The notes under the pieces are model-generated. The model had not been told where the DNA came from. It did no database searches and saw only the letters and a list, made by a program, of their open reading frames with translations. The position numbers and the translations under genes are program-made. A stretch of DNA of 64,000 bases, taken from Bacteroidales bacterium. GTDB lineage: Bacteria > Bacteroidota > Bacteroidia > Bacteroidales > UBA932. The stretch lies in the NCBI GenBank assembly GCA_017469845.1, contig JAFUFP010000036.1, positions 1-64,000 of the forward strand, in the 5' to 3' direction. Positions 38,328 to 46,713 of this stretch are shown piece after piece (within the stretch, counting starts at the first letter, position 1; each line of letters starts with the position of its first letter).

Positions 38328-40013
38328 CTACAGATTGAGGATGATTCCTCCGATGAGGCTCAGTCCCGGATCCGAATACATCGGATGACGCTGGATATTC
38401 ATGTTCAGAAGGTTGCCGGCTTCGGCCCAGAAGGAGATCTTCCTTGAGAACGCGAATTCGGCCTGAAGACCGAGATTGACGAATCCGGGGATCTTCAGAT
38501 CGTATCCTCCCATGTCGTGTCCCCTTCTTGCGGAAGCGCCTTCCGCGAAAATTCCGCCGATGATCCTGTCGCGGTAATTGTATCTCACACGAAGGTCACC
38601 GCTGAACTTGGCGGGTTCGAAAGCGGTCCTTTCCTTCTTGTAGATGTCCGTGACGTTGACGTCGAGCCCTCCGTCGATGAGGACTGGTTTGCCGTCATAG
38701 GCGAAGCGCAGGTCTCCGAAGATGAGGTTGTACTTCTGGTATGTCACACCGGACTCATCCGACAGCATGGCGTCGAGAAGGCCGTTGCGGACCCTTGAGT
38801 ATCCTCCTGAGAGATGGTAACGGAACTTTGAGGAGAAATTGCCCTCGAGTCCGGCTTCAGCCCTGAGCGGAATGCGCGTATTGTCCAGAAGAGGCGAAAC
38901 GTTCATTCCCATCCACGCGTTGAAGAAATGGAAGTTCCTCTTTATCGACGTGTAGGAATTCACCACATCCTTACCGGTTACCGCGGCGAAAAGGTTCAGT
39001 TTTCCTGGAACGGCCTGATAGTCGATCCTGACGTCGGGATAGAAAATCTGGCTATTGAACTTACCGATCTGGAATCCCATGTAAGGGTCTCCCGAATTGA
39101 ACACATAAGCGAACCTCACTCCGAGTGAAGCGCGGAAGTATTCGCTGCTGTAGACGTATTTGGGGGTTATGGCGACCTGACCGACCTTGGCGTCGAACTG
39201 CCCGTTGTAGAGATTGTACTGGAAAGCGACGTCAGCGAGGATGGAGTTGTTGTAATTGAACCTGGGGCCGAAAGTCCCTTCGAAATTCACATCAAGAAGG
39301 CCGAGGCTGGCATTGTTCCATTCGTAGGAGTCCTTGCCGAACTTCACGTCCGCCTTCGCGGCATAAAGGAAGGTCCTGTCCTCGTCAGTATTGGAGGCCA
39401 GCTGGACGGTGCCGCCGAAAAGGTTCATACCCGTTTTCGTCAGGAAGGACTTGGTATGGATCCCTTCGTATCCGACATTGAAAGAGAGTCCTCCGCCGAC
39501 CCAGTCGTATCCTCCCGCGACTCCGGCGCTGTTTGCCATGTCATATCCCGAATAGGTCTTGGGATCGGAGTCCGAACGTTTGAGTGAATACTGGTCGATG
39601 TAATGGTATTTGCCGAAGTATCCGCTGTGGTCCCCACCGATATTGATGTAGAACGGGCCCTTTATCTCGGGGCTGAACACCACCTTGCCGAAAGTCTTGA
39701 GCGCGAGTCCGGCTCCGGCCTTGACGAAAAGTTTCCTACCGGTATAGACTTCCCTCTGGGGCCTCATCTCCATAAGATAAGGGGCGAAGTCTGCGGCTCC
39801 CGCGTATTTGGTCTCGAACACCGAGTAGTCGAAATCCAGATCGAACCTCATCAGCGAGTCCGGCACGGCCATCTCCTGGAGAGGTTTGTGCACTTCCATG
39901 AGCTTGCCTTCGTACTCGTTCGTCACCTCGACCGTGGGGTTGAGGTTCTGGGCCGTGGCGATCCCTCCGGCCAGGAGGCCGGAAAGGATGAACATTGACT
40001 TTAGTATCTTCAT
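38328..40013 (-). CDS. Outer-membrane beta-barrel protein
   Basis: A 561-residue exported protein. Signal peptide 1-21 ending ATAQ, then NPTVEVTNEYEGKLMEVHKP, an opening I associate with a Bacteroidetes family of TonB-dependent-like barrels that lack a plug. The remainder is alternating amphipathic beta strands (FSPEIKGPFYINIGGDHSG, GGYDWVGGGLSFNVGYEG, RYNYRDRIIGGIFAEG) ending in a strand (LIGGIILNL). No TonB box or plug domain was seen. Follows the TPR gene by 22 nt and is probably co-expressed, suggesting an envelope complex. Ligand unknown. Confidence 0.82.
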   Translation of the reverse strand: MKILKSMFILSGLLAGGIATAQNLNPTVEVTNEYEGKLMEVHKPLQEMAVPDSLMRFDLDFDYSVFETKYAGAADFAPYLMEMRPQREVYTGRKLFVKAGAGLALKTFGKVVFSPEIKGPFYINIGGDHSGYFGKYHYIDQYSLKRSDSDPKTYSGYDMANSAGVAGGYDWVGGGLSFNVGYEGIHTKSFLTKTGMNLFGGTVQLASNTDEDRTFLYAAKADVKFGKDSYEWNNASLGLLDVNFEGTFGPRFNYNNSILADVAFQYNLYNGQFDAKVGQVAITPKYVYSSEYFRASLGVRFAYVFNSGDPYMGFQIGKFNSQIFYPDVRIDYQAVPGKLNLFAAVTGKDVVNSYTSIKRNFHFFNAWMGMNVSPLLDNTRIPLRAEAGLEGNFSSKFRYHLSGGYSRVRNGLLDAMLSDESGVTYQKYNLIFGDLRFAYDGKPVLIDGGLDVNVTDIYKKERTAFEPAKFSGDLRVRYNYRDRIIGGIFAEGASARRGHDMGGYDLKIPGFVNLGLQAEFAFSRKISFWAEAGNLLNMNIQRHPMYSDPGLSLIGGIILNL

Positions 40014-40035
40014 GATAAATGTGTTCTAAGGATTT

Positions 40036-43020
40036 CTATTTGCCCATCTGTGTAAGCTTCTGGAGTCTCATGTTGACGTTGTCGAGCACATCGTCAGAGT
40101 CACCGGTGGACTTGTAACCGTCACGGACGCTCTCGAAAGTTGCCCTCGCCTGCTCGTAATCCTCCTGATCCACGTAGGAGTCTCCAAGAAGGATGAAGGA
40201 CTTGGCCAGCCAGTAATTGTGTGAAGATCCCGAATCCGCGAAAGCGAAAACCTGATCCTCGACCGCCTGGTACTCGCCGCTGTCGTAGCTGTCCTGGATG
40301 AGAAGATATGTGGCCTCGGCACCCTCGGCTGTCTTGGGAGACTTGGCGAGCTTGCGGAAGAGGGAGAATGCGTTGGACCTGTCGGAGCTCGCAAGATAAG
40401 CCTTGGCCTTTATGTAGTCGGCCTCCCTCTTGAGGTCGGCGCCGCTCTTGGTGTCGATGATCACTTCGTCAGCCCAGTGGATTGCGTCGGTGTTGGCTTT
40501 CAGGTTCGAGGCCGCCCTCATCATTCCGGCTTTGGCGGTGAGCTTGTTCACGTCCATCCTGGCGATGGAAAGGAGCTTTTCGTATCCCTCGAACGCATCG
40601 CTCCATTTTTCGAGCGAATAGGAGAGGTTCGCGAAGTTCAGCGCGGAGATTTCAGCGAAGGAAGCGTCACCGGAGCCCATGACGATACGGTAGTAGTCGC
40701 AGGCCTGGTCCTTCTTGCCGAGGAGCCTAAGACTCTCGGCCATATAGAAGTCAGCCTTGGAAACGAACCTTCCCGAAGGATATTTGTCGATGTAGGCTTC
40801 GAGAGAGACAATGGCCTTCTGGTAATTCTCCGCCAGGAAAATCTGCTCGGCGGCGTTGAAGAGCATATCCTCGGGATTGCCCTCGATCTTGACCTTTTCA
40901 GGATCCAGGGTCTCGACATAGGCGAGATACTTCTCGGGTTCCTGACGGGTCTGGTAGATGGACTCTATCGCAAGGAGAGCGTCTTCCGCATAAGGTGAGG
41001 AAGGCATCTTCTCCACGACTTTCTTGTAGTAGGTCAGGGCCTCATCGTATTTGGCCCTGTTCCTTGAGACCATGCCCATTCCGATGAGAGCCCGTGAGAT
41101 AAGGACGCTGTCCTTGCTGTCACGTGTGATCCTGGAATAGCACTCCATGGCCTTGTCCTCCTTCTTGGCGTCGACATACGCCCTTCCCAGTTCGAAGAGG
41201 GACTCGCCGTAGAAAGGAACCGTGTTCTTGGCCTTCTCGACGTTGGAGAGGACTTCGATCTTCTTGTTGAGATTGTTGGAAAGTCCGTAAGAGAGACCCG
41301 CCTGATAGTAAGGGTAAAGGTCGTCAAGTGCGGGATAATCGTTTATCACGGCATTGTACTGTTCTACCGCACCCTTGTAGTCCTTGCGTATGAAACGGCT
41401 GTCACCGCTGCGCACCATGGCGTCCTTGCGGTTCAACGCCTTGGAATCGGCGCTGTACTCGTCGAACCACTTCGCCGCCATATCGTAGTTGCCTTCCTTG
41501 AAATAGCAGTAAGCGATGTTGTACGGGATCAGCTTCCCTTCCGTCTTTCCTTCAAGGGCGGAGAGATTGTGTAGCTCGTTGAAAAGGGAACGGGCCTGTG
41601 AGAACTGGTCGTCACGGTAGTAGGATTCGGCGAGCCAGTAACGGGCGAGCTGGTTGAAGGGTGAATGCTTGTCGGAATAGTATGCCGCAGCCTTCAGGCA
41701 AGGGACCGCGCTGCGGTAGGATCCGCTCCTTACCAGCTGGTTGGCCCTCAGGTAATTGGCCTTCATATAGTTCCCGACCATATCCCGGTCCAGTTCGTCG
41801 ATGTTGTCGTATGCGGCGACCGCGGCGGCGTAATCGTGGTTATAGAGGGCGGCGACGGCCTGATAAGAGTAGATCTGCTGGCCTTTCACCTTGTCGGAAT
41901 ACTTCGCGATGTATTCGTCGAAGACCGACGAGTCGGTATTGATGTCGAAGGCGAGCTTGGCCCAGTTGAAGAAAGCGTCCTCCTGCATGGCGGTGTCGTA
42001 GCGGGCCTGTGCGGCGTCCTTGAAAGCGGAAAGCGCCGCCACCTTGTTGTGGGTCTGGATGTAGCTGTAACCCATATGGTAGTTGGCCACCTGGCCGATC
42101 GAGTCGGCACGGGAAGTCATCTTGGAGTAGTTGTCGATAGCACCCTGGTAATCCTTGGTGGCGTAAAGAAGGGATCCGGCGTAGAAGTAGTCTCCCCTTT
42201 CCTTTCCGGGGACGTCACGGATCTCGTCATAGTACTTGCGGGCGGTGGTGGCGTCGCCCTTGACGAGGTAGGCTTCGGAAATGAGCCTCGCAAGGTGGGG
42301 CTTCCTCTCTTCGGGTACCCTACCGTACATGTCGGCTCCATGGGCCGTCACGTAGTCATAGTCCTTCATCATGAAGTGGCATTCCATGATGTAGTAGTTG
42401 GACATCTCTTCGAAACGGGGATCCTTGACTGATTTTCCGAACCAGTCGAGGGCCTCTGAGAACTTCTCCCTCTCGTACCAGATATAACCTGTGGCGTACT
42501 GCGAAGGAGCGGTGAAATCGCTGTGGGGCTTGGCCATGACTTTCTCGAATCCGTGGATCGCCGCATCGTAATCCCCCGTCCCGAAATCGCTGTACGCACT
42601 CTTGAAGAGGTACTCGACGGCATAGTCCGCGGGAAGGTCGTTCACCCTGAAAAGGGAGAATTCTTCCCCGGAACGGCGATACTCCTCGTCATCGAAAAGG
42701 TTCAGTCCGTAACGGTAATGGATAAGGGGCGCAAGTCCCGAATGGGGATACTTTTCAAGATAATCGGATATCATCGTTTCGTATCCTTCGCTGCGGAGGG
42801 TAGCGGCGCAGAGCACTGCGTATCCTTCCGTCTGCGCATCGGGGGCCATGGAAGAGAACATCGTCCTGGCTTCGGAGTACAGTCCCCTTTCGTACATGGA
42901 AAGCGCCTTCCTGAACTGGTCCCTGTCCGCACTCTGTGCGCCGAGGGACGGACTTCCCGATATAGATATAAGGGCCGCGGCCAGAAACGGTGCCGCCAAC
43001 TTATGGAATCTCATATGCAA
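40036..43020 (-). CDS. Large exported TPR-repeat protein
   Basis: A 994-residue periplasmic or envelope protein: signal peptide (FHKLAAPFLAAALISISG, cleavage near GAQS), then about 25 tetratricopeptide-type helix pairs over the whole length (for example EYLFKSAYSDFGTGDYDAAI, GRAYVDAKKEDKAMECYSRI, YMAESLRLLGKKDQACDYYR). TPR arrays bind other proteins; no catalytic domain is seen. ATG 43020 and ATG 43014 are both possible starts. It is divergent from ftsE and precedes a beta-barrel gene by 22 nt; this TPR/barrel pairing recurs in Bacteroidetes genomes as I recall, role unknown. Confidence 0.88.
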   Translation of the reverse strand: MHMRFHKLAAPFLAAALISISGSPSLGAQSADRDQFRKALSMYERGLYSEARTMFSSMAPDAQTEGYAVLCAATLRSEGYETMISDYLEKYPHSGLAPLIHYRYGLNLFDDEEYRRSGEEFSLFRVNDLPADYAVEYLFKSAYSDFGTGDYDAAIHGFEKVMAKPHSDFTAPSQYATGYIWYEREKFSEALDWFGKSVKDPRFEEMSNYYIMECHFMMKDYDYVTAHGADMYGRVPEERKPHLARLISEAYLVKGDATTARKYYDEIRDVPGKERGDYFYAGSLLYATKDYQGAIDNYSKMTSRADSIGQVANYHMGYSYIQTHNKVAALSAFKDAAQARYDTAMQEDAFFNWAKLAFDINTDSSVFDEYIAKYSDKVKGQQIYSYQAVAALYNHDYAAAVAAYDNIDELDRDMVGNYMKANYLRANQLVRSGSYRSAVPCLKAAAYYSDKHSPFNQLARYWLAESYYRDDQFSQARSLFNELHNLSALEGKTEGKLIPYNIAYCYFKEGNYDMAAKWFDEYSADSKALNRKDAMVRSGDSRFIRKDYKGAVEQYNAVINDYPALDDLYPYYQAGLSYGLSNNLNKKIEVLSNVEKAKNTVPFYGESLFELGRAYVDAKKEDKAMECYSRITRDSKDSVLISRALIGMGMVSRNRAKYDEALTYYKKVVEKMPSSPYAEDALLAIESIYQTRQEPEKYLAYVETLDPEKVKIEGNPEDMLFNAAEQIFLAENYQKAIVSLEAYIDKYPSGRFVSKADFYMAESLRLLGKKDQACDYYRIVMGSGDASFAEISALNFANLSYSLEKWSDAFEGYEKLLSIARMDVNKLTAKAGMMRAASNLKANTDAIHWADEVIIDTKSGADLKREADYIKAKAYLASSDRSNAFSLFRKLAKSPKTAEGAEATYLLIQDSYDSGEYQAVEDQVFAFADSGSSHNYWLAKSFILLGDSYVDQEDYEQARATFESVRDGYKSTGDSDDVLDNVNMRLQKLTQMGK

Positions 43021-43035
43021 AAACTGTTTATTTTA

Positions 43036-43043
43036 CAAAAATA
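43036..43043 (-). promoter_or_regulatory. -7 box of the TPR gene
   Basis: Minus-strand TATTTTTG fits TAnnTTTG exactly; transcription would start near 43029, about 10 nt before the coding region. No TTTG at -33. Lies 14 bp from the oppositely oriented ftsE -7 box. Confidence 0.5.
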
Positions 43044-43057
43044 CGGAATTTTTGGTT

Positions 43058-43065
43058 TATATTTG
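43058..43065 (+). promoter_or_regulatory. -7 box of ftsE-nth
   Basis: TATATTTG, perfect -7, about 57 nt before the ftsE ATG. No clear -33. Divergent with the TPR promoter. Confidence 0.5.
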
Positions 43066-43121
43066 TACATATTAGTCCTCAATTTTCAAGCCAAGAGGAC
43101 GGTCCTATAGAAGAATTCGCA

Positions 43122-43844
43122 ATGGAAGAGAACAATGCCGTAAAAGCGAGCGTCATCCGATTCAAGGACGCCGACATCATAAACGGTGAAAACACCGTCA
43201 TCTACGGTCTGGACATGGAAGTGTTCCCCGGAGATTTCGTGTACATCGTCGGAAAGGTCGGTACGGGAAAGACGTCCATCATCCGCACCATGATCGCGGA
43301 AAACCCTCTGGGAAAAGGGGAAGCGACGGTATGCGGATATTCCCTCGGGAAGATCAAGGAAAAGGAAATCCCCTATCTGAGGCGTCGTCTTGGAGTCATT
43401 TTCCAGGACTTCCAGCTGCTGATGGACAGGACCGTCCAAAGCAATCTGGAGTTCGTCCTCAAGGCGACCGGTTGGAAGGATCCCAAGGCGATCTCCGACA
43501 GGATAACCGAAGTGCTTGACAGCGTGGGCATGGAAAACAAGGCCCACAAGATGCCCCACCAGCTCTCCGGTGGAGAGCAGCAGAGGGTCGCTATCGCGAG
43601 GTCTCTTCTCAACAAGCCCGAAGTCATCCTCGCCGACGAGCCCACCGGTAACCTCGACAACGAGACCGCTGACGGCATCATGAAACTCCTCCGCGGAATC
43701 AACGAGGAAGGCACCGCGATCATAATGGTGACCCACCACAGGGACATTTTCGAGAAATACCACGGAAGAGTGTTCGTCTGCAAGGACGAGCACTGCAACG
43801 AGCAGGTCGACGACGATGTGATCGACCTCGCTCTCACCATCTAG
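43122..43844 (+). CDS. ftsE: Cell-division ATP-binding protein FtsE
   Basis: ABC ATPase that with FtsX regulates peptidoglycan hydrolases at the septum. 240 residues from the ATG at 43122; the frame is open from 42990 but that part precedes the promoter. Walker [10 protein letters not shown] (the usual first G-x replaced by K-V), Q loop VIFQDFQLL, signature [13 protein letters not shown], Walker [13 protein letters not shown], switch VTHH. No ftsX adjoins; nth follows 2 nt downstream. An unrelated export ATPase is possible, but overall similarity favours FtsE. Confidence 0.9.
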   Translation: MEENNAVKASVIRFKDADIINGENTVIYGLDMEVFPGDFVYIVGKVGTGKTSIIRTMIAENPLGKGEATVCGYSLGKIKEKEIPYLRRRLGVIFQDFQLLMDRTVQSNLEFVLKATGWKDPKAISDRITEVLDSVGMENKAHKMPHQLSGGEQQRVAIARSLLNKPEVILADEPTGNLDNETADGIMKLLRGINEEGTAIIMVTHHRDIFEKYHGRVFVCKDEHCNEQVDDDVIDLALTI

Positions 43845-43846
43845 AT

Positions 43847-44506
43847 ATGACCAGAAAGGAAAGATTCTCCGGGATATTGGAGTATTTCAGGGAGAACGTG
43901 CCCCTGGCTCAGACCGAGCTCTCCTACGGAACCCCGTTCCAGCTCCTTGTGGCAGTAATCCTCTCGGCCCAATGCACCGACAAGAGGGTGAACATGACTA
44001 CACCCGGAATATTCGCCGTCTATCCCGACGCGGAATCGATGTCCAAGGCCACATTCGAGGAACTCTATCCCTTGGTCAGCAGCATCTCCTACCCCAACAG
44101 CAAGACCCGCCACCTCATCGAAATGGCGAAAAAGCTCCTTGCGGATTTCGGAGGGGAGGTACCTTCCGACATCGATGAGCTTCAGACTCTTCCCGGAGTC
44201 GGCCTCAAGACAGCGAACGTCATAGCCTCAATCGTTTACCGAAAGCCGGTCATAGCCGTCGATACCCACGTCTTCAGGGTTTCACACAGACTCGGGCTTT
44301 CTTCCGGTAGGACTCCCGCAGCCGTCGGAAAGGACCTGGAGAAGAACATCCCGCTGGAGGACCGCGCAAAGTCCCACCACTGGCTGATCCTCCACGGCAG
44401 ATACACCTGCACCGCCAGGAATCCCAAATGTTCTTCCTGCGGAATAAGCCGATGGTGCAAGGACTTGAGTGAAAGGGAAAAGAAGGAACTTAAAACAAAA
44501 GGATGA
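43847..44506 (+). CDS. nth: Endonuclease III
   Basis: Base-excision-repair DNA glycosylase/AP lyase removing oxidized pyrimidines. 219 residues: helix-hairpin-helix LPGVGLKTA with catalytic K121, D139 in VDTHVFR, and the 4Fe-4S cluster ligands C188-x6-C195-x2-C198-x5-C204. Begins 2 nt after the ftsE stop, so co-transcribed. Followed by a weak hairpin (44519-44550). Confidence 0.97.
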   Translation: MTRKERFSGILEYFRENVPLAQTELSYGTPFQLLVAVILSAQCTDKRVNMTTPGIFAVYPDAESMSKATFEELYPLVSSISYPNSKTRHLIEMAKKLLADFGGEVPSDIDELQTLPGVGLKTANVIASIVYRKPVIAVDTHVFRVSHRLGLSSGRTPAAVGKDLEKNIPLEDRAKSHHWLILHGRYTCTARNPKCSSCGISRWCKDLSEREKKELKTKG

Positions 44507-44518
44507 CCCGCGGGCCAT

Positions 44519-44550
44519 CGATTTATTTCTCTTTTTGCACCGATAAATCG
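44519..44550 (+). terminator. Weak hairpin after nth
   Basis: CGATTTAT (44519-44526) pairs with ATAAATCG (44543-44550). The stem is AT-rich and followed by AAATTCATTT, so termination is doubtful. It marks the entry into the lower-GC island. Confidence 0.4.
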
Positions 44551-44876
44551 AAATTCATTTATTTACCACCATAGGCATTTTCTGGAATAAGACAAAAGCA
44601 TTCTTTGAATCGAGAGGATGGCGTATTTCTTGGTCATTGTTTGTCATCGCTATTTTCATCAACTTCTTCGTTGAAACGCTCCATCGGCCGATGGATTGGT
44701 TTCGCATGGCCCTTCTCATTACACTTCCCATCCTTGTCATAAGGAGAGTATTCGTGATTGTGCAGGCCATTAAATCAAAACAAAGGACCAGGAAGAATCG
44801 GATAAATAGGTCTAATCAAAGAAAAAGACAAATTGGTTGTCTTATTTGTAGCCTTTTCTTTGGTTCTTCCGTCTAA
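44547..44876 (+). CDS. Possible small membrane protein (no ATG start)
   Basis: The frame is open from 44547 to 44876 and reads like a coherent small membrane protein: FWNKTKAFFESRGWRISWS, two hydrophobic segments (SLFVIAIFINFFV and RMALLITLPILVI), then a very basic tail (KSKQRTRKNRINRSNQRKR). There is no ATG; TTG at 44637 or TTG at 44559 would be the start. It may be a gene with a rare start or a decayed one. It is the first of a row of small membrane genes on this strand. Function unknown. Confidence 0.4.
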   Translation: MEIHLFTTIGIFWNKTKAFFESRGWRISWSLFVIAIFINFFVETLHRPMDWFRMALLITLPILVIRRVFVIVQAIKSKQRTRKNRINRSNQRKRQIGCLICSLFFGSSV

Positions 44877-44921
44877 CAAGTGAATCTGTCAGGAGACAGA
44901 GGTAATTTAAGACTGTCAGCT

Positions 44922-45428
44922 ATGTTGTTATCATTTACCCTTGCACAATTCGATTACTTTTGTGACATCGTATCACCCGTTTTATTCTTCGTGGTTTTAC
45001 CGATAGTGATTGTCTGGCTGGTTCTTCGCCATCGAAGGTATGAGTTGGACAAGCGTACGGATGTGATGTTGAAGGCCCTTGAGTGCGGAGTGCCGATGGA
45101 TTCTGCGATATTCCAACAGGTTTTCCCGTCCAGCGGATCAACTCCAAAGTATTATAAAAAGAGAATACAGCGGTCTTTGATTGCCTCCATCATTTTCTTT
45201 GCGGTTGGATTACTCCCTTTCCTCTTTGGGCTTATCGTTGTATTGAGCGAGAATCCTGATGAGTTGAGCGAGGATGAAACCAAGGCTTTTGCGATAGTGA
45301 TCCTGATTTTAATGCTCGGTGCCTTTTTACTGATCATCGGGACGGTTTTGCTTGTCATCTATTTTATCAACAAGAAGAACTATGAGAAAGAACTTGCCAA
45401 ACTGGACGAAGGAAAGGATTTGAAATAG
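44922..45428 (+). CDS. DUF6249-like membrane protein
   Basis: A 168-residue protein with three predicted membrane helices: about 15-35 (VLFFVVLPIVIVWLVL), 88-112 (SIIFFAVGLLPFLFGLIVVL) and 126-150 (IVILILMLGAFLLIIGTVLL), with the segment RYELDKRTDVMLKALECGVP between the first two and a charged C-terminus. This layout resembles DUF6249 proteins found next to ECF sigma factors in Bacteroidetes. ATG 44922 is chosen; a GTG at 44880 would add 14 hydrophilic residues. The stop is adjacent to the sigma-factor start (GTG 45429). Probably part of the sigma factor's regulatory or target set. Confidence 0.7.
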   Translation: MLLSFTLAQFDYFCDIVSPVLFFVVLPIVIVWLVLRHRRYELDKRTDVMLKALECGVPMDSAIFQQVFPSSGSTPKYYKKRIQRSLIASIIFFAVGLLPFLFGLIVVLSENPDELSEDETKAFAIVILILMLGAFLLIIGTVLLVIYFINKKNYEKELAKLDEGKDLK

Positions 45429-45926
45429 GTGACCCGGGAAGAGTTCATATCATTTGCTTCAGCCGGACAGGAATCTCTCCGCAGGTTCCTGCTCGCGCTT
45501 TGCAATGGTGACGCAGCCACGGCGGATGATATTGCACAGGAGGCGCTCGTTAACGCATATGTAGCATCTTCTACGTTCCGAGGCACTTCCAGTTTTGAGA
45601 CATGGCTATTCCGTATCGCCTATAACTGCTTCATTGACAGGCTTCGCCGTCGTCAGATTCGGACCGAGTCCCTGGACTCCAGTTTGACTCAAACAGTACC
45701 CGCCACGGAAGAGGCGGACCGAGGGTTCCGTCACGAAGACCTGTACCGGGCGCTATACCGGTTGCCGGATAAAGAACGTGCGACCTTATTGTTGTTTTAT
45801 ATGGAAGACCGTCCGGTCAAGGAGATATCGGCCATCCTCGGCATCCCTACCGGCAGTGTCCGGGCCTATCTGACACGCGGTCGTCAACACATCAAAACCT
45901 ATCTGGAGAAATGGAAAATGAGATAA
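45429..45926 (+). CDS. ECF RNA polymerase sigma factor
   Basis: A 165-residue sigma-70 family factor with only regions 2 and 4. Region 2: DDIAQEALVNAYVASSTFRG and SFETWLFRIAYNCFIDRLRRR (about 30-78). Region 4: YRALYRLPDKERATLLLFYM and KEISAILGIPTGSVRAYLTRGRQ split around 105-158, a normal helix-turn-helix. Starts with GTG directly after the preceding stop, with AAGGA about 14 nt upstream. It overlaps the next gene by 16 nt, the usual way a sigma factor is coupled to its anti-sigma factor. Signal and regulon unknown. Confidence 0.93.
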   Translation: MTREEFISFASAGQESLRRFLLALCNGDAATADDIAQEALVNAYVASSTFRGTSSFETWLFRIAYNCFIDRLRRRQIRTESLDSSLTQTVPATEEADRGFRHEDLYRALYRLPDKERATLLLFYMEDRPVKEISAILGIPTGSVRAYLTRGRQHIKTYLEKWKMR

Positions 45927-46312
45927 AAGAGTTCTTCCACGCAAATGCGCCTCAGCCCGGAGACGAGACATCGTTCCTGGTGGAACTGAACGCAAGGCTT
46001 GAAGCGGTCGAACATATCCGCCAGTTCCACGACCGGGAGATTAAACGTACCCGCCAGACCATGTGGGCCGTTTTCGCCATCGGCTTGTCGATGATTCTGG
46101 CCGTGACGATGGTGATTCTCCTTTATCCTGACCTTGTGGTTTCTGTCAGGGAACTGTTCCGCACGCTATTCCAGCCCGCTGAGGATGCTTTAGAACATTC
46201 TTTCCAGTTAAGGAATCTGCTGTTTTGGTTTTTCGTCATTCTTTTAAGCACACTATCAGTCGTTATACCAATCGTTCTATCTCGTAACAAAACAATCTTA
46301 ATCAAAGATTAA
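45911..46312 (+). CDS. Likely anti-sigma factor, small membrane protein
   Basis: 133 residues: a cytoplasmic N-terminal part of about 48 residues (ENEIKEFFHANAPQPGDETS and a helix LVELNARLEAVEHIRQFHDR), membrane helix 51-71, a short outer loop, and a second helix about 103-123. Position and 16-nt overlap with the sigma factor, plus an N-terminal helical pair ahead of a membrane anchor, suggest an anti-sigma factor. No zinc-binding HxxxCxxC motif is present. Role inferred from context. Confidence 0.65.
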   Translation: MENEIKEFFHANAPQPGDETSFLVELNARLEAVEHIRQFHDREIKRTRQTMWAVFAIGLSMILAVTMVILLYPDLVVSVRELFRTLFQPAEDALEHSFQLRNLLFWFFVILLSTLSVVIPIVLSRNKTILIKD

Positions 46313-46323
46313 ATAAAAATTCT

Positions 46324-46494
46324 ATGGAACAACAAGTGGGATTATTTGTCGCGCTCGTCTTTGCCGTTTTCTTTGGGGTCATGTTGGTCTATTTTATCAT
46401 TGATAAGAATCTTCTGATGTGCATAGCCATGGCGCTCCTGCTCATTTCATCCGGTGGCAGGAGTATTCAACTTTACAAGAAAATCAAAGATTAA
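46324..46494 (+). CDS. Small membrane protein (56 aa)
   Basis: MEQQVGLFVALVFAVFF opens a 56-residue protein with two hydrophobic segments (about 6-25 and 29-42) and a basic tail ending QLYKKIKD. Starts 11 nt after the anti-sigma-like gene and precedes the next small gene by 15 nt, all on one strand. No family recognised; the tight spacing argues it is translated. Confidence 0.6.
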   Translation: MEQQVGLFVALVFAVFFGVMLVYFIIDKNLLMCIAMALLLISSGGRSIQLYKKIKD

Positions 46495-46509
46495 CAGGAA
46501 AATATACGT

Positions 46510-46713
46510 ATGAAAGTCTTTATTCTTGTTTGGGCTATCGTGGGATCGGTTTTGCTTATCTGCGGAAATGTATGGGCCTATTTGGATCGCAAGAACGAGA
46601 AGCGCAGGAAGGCACCAGCCATTCTGATTATCATCGCTTCTTTCATGCTGGTCATCTACTTCTGGGTGTTGATGCAAACTTCACTCTTTCATTCCAGTCC
46701 TATTTCACGGTGA
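46510..46713 (+). CDS. Small membrane protein (67 aa)
   Basis: 67 residues with two membrane segments (about 3-23, ILVWAIVGSVLLICGNVWAY, and 36-55, APAILIIIASFMLVIYFWVL) around a charged DRKNEKRRK loop. Last gene of the sigma-factor cluster. Its 3' end overlaps the stop of the convergent CBM9-like gene by 14 bp; the last residues (TSLFHSSPISR) may derive from running into that gene, perhaps where the island was inserted. Function unknown. Confidence 0.6.
   Translation: MKVFILVWAIVGSVLLICGNVWAYLDRKNEKRRKAPAILIIIASFMLVIYFWVLMQTSLFHSSPISR

Noticed and set aside
44954..44961. A TACTTTTG -7 box near the start of the sigma-factor cluster
   Set aside because: It lies inside the DUF6249-like coding region and has no -33 element at 19-20 bp; probably chance.
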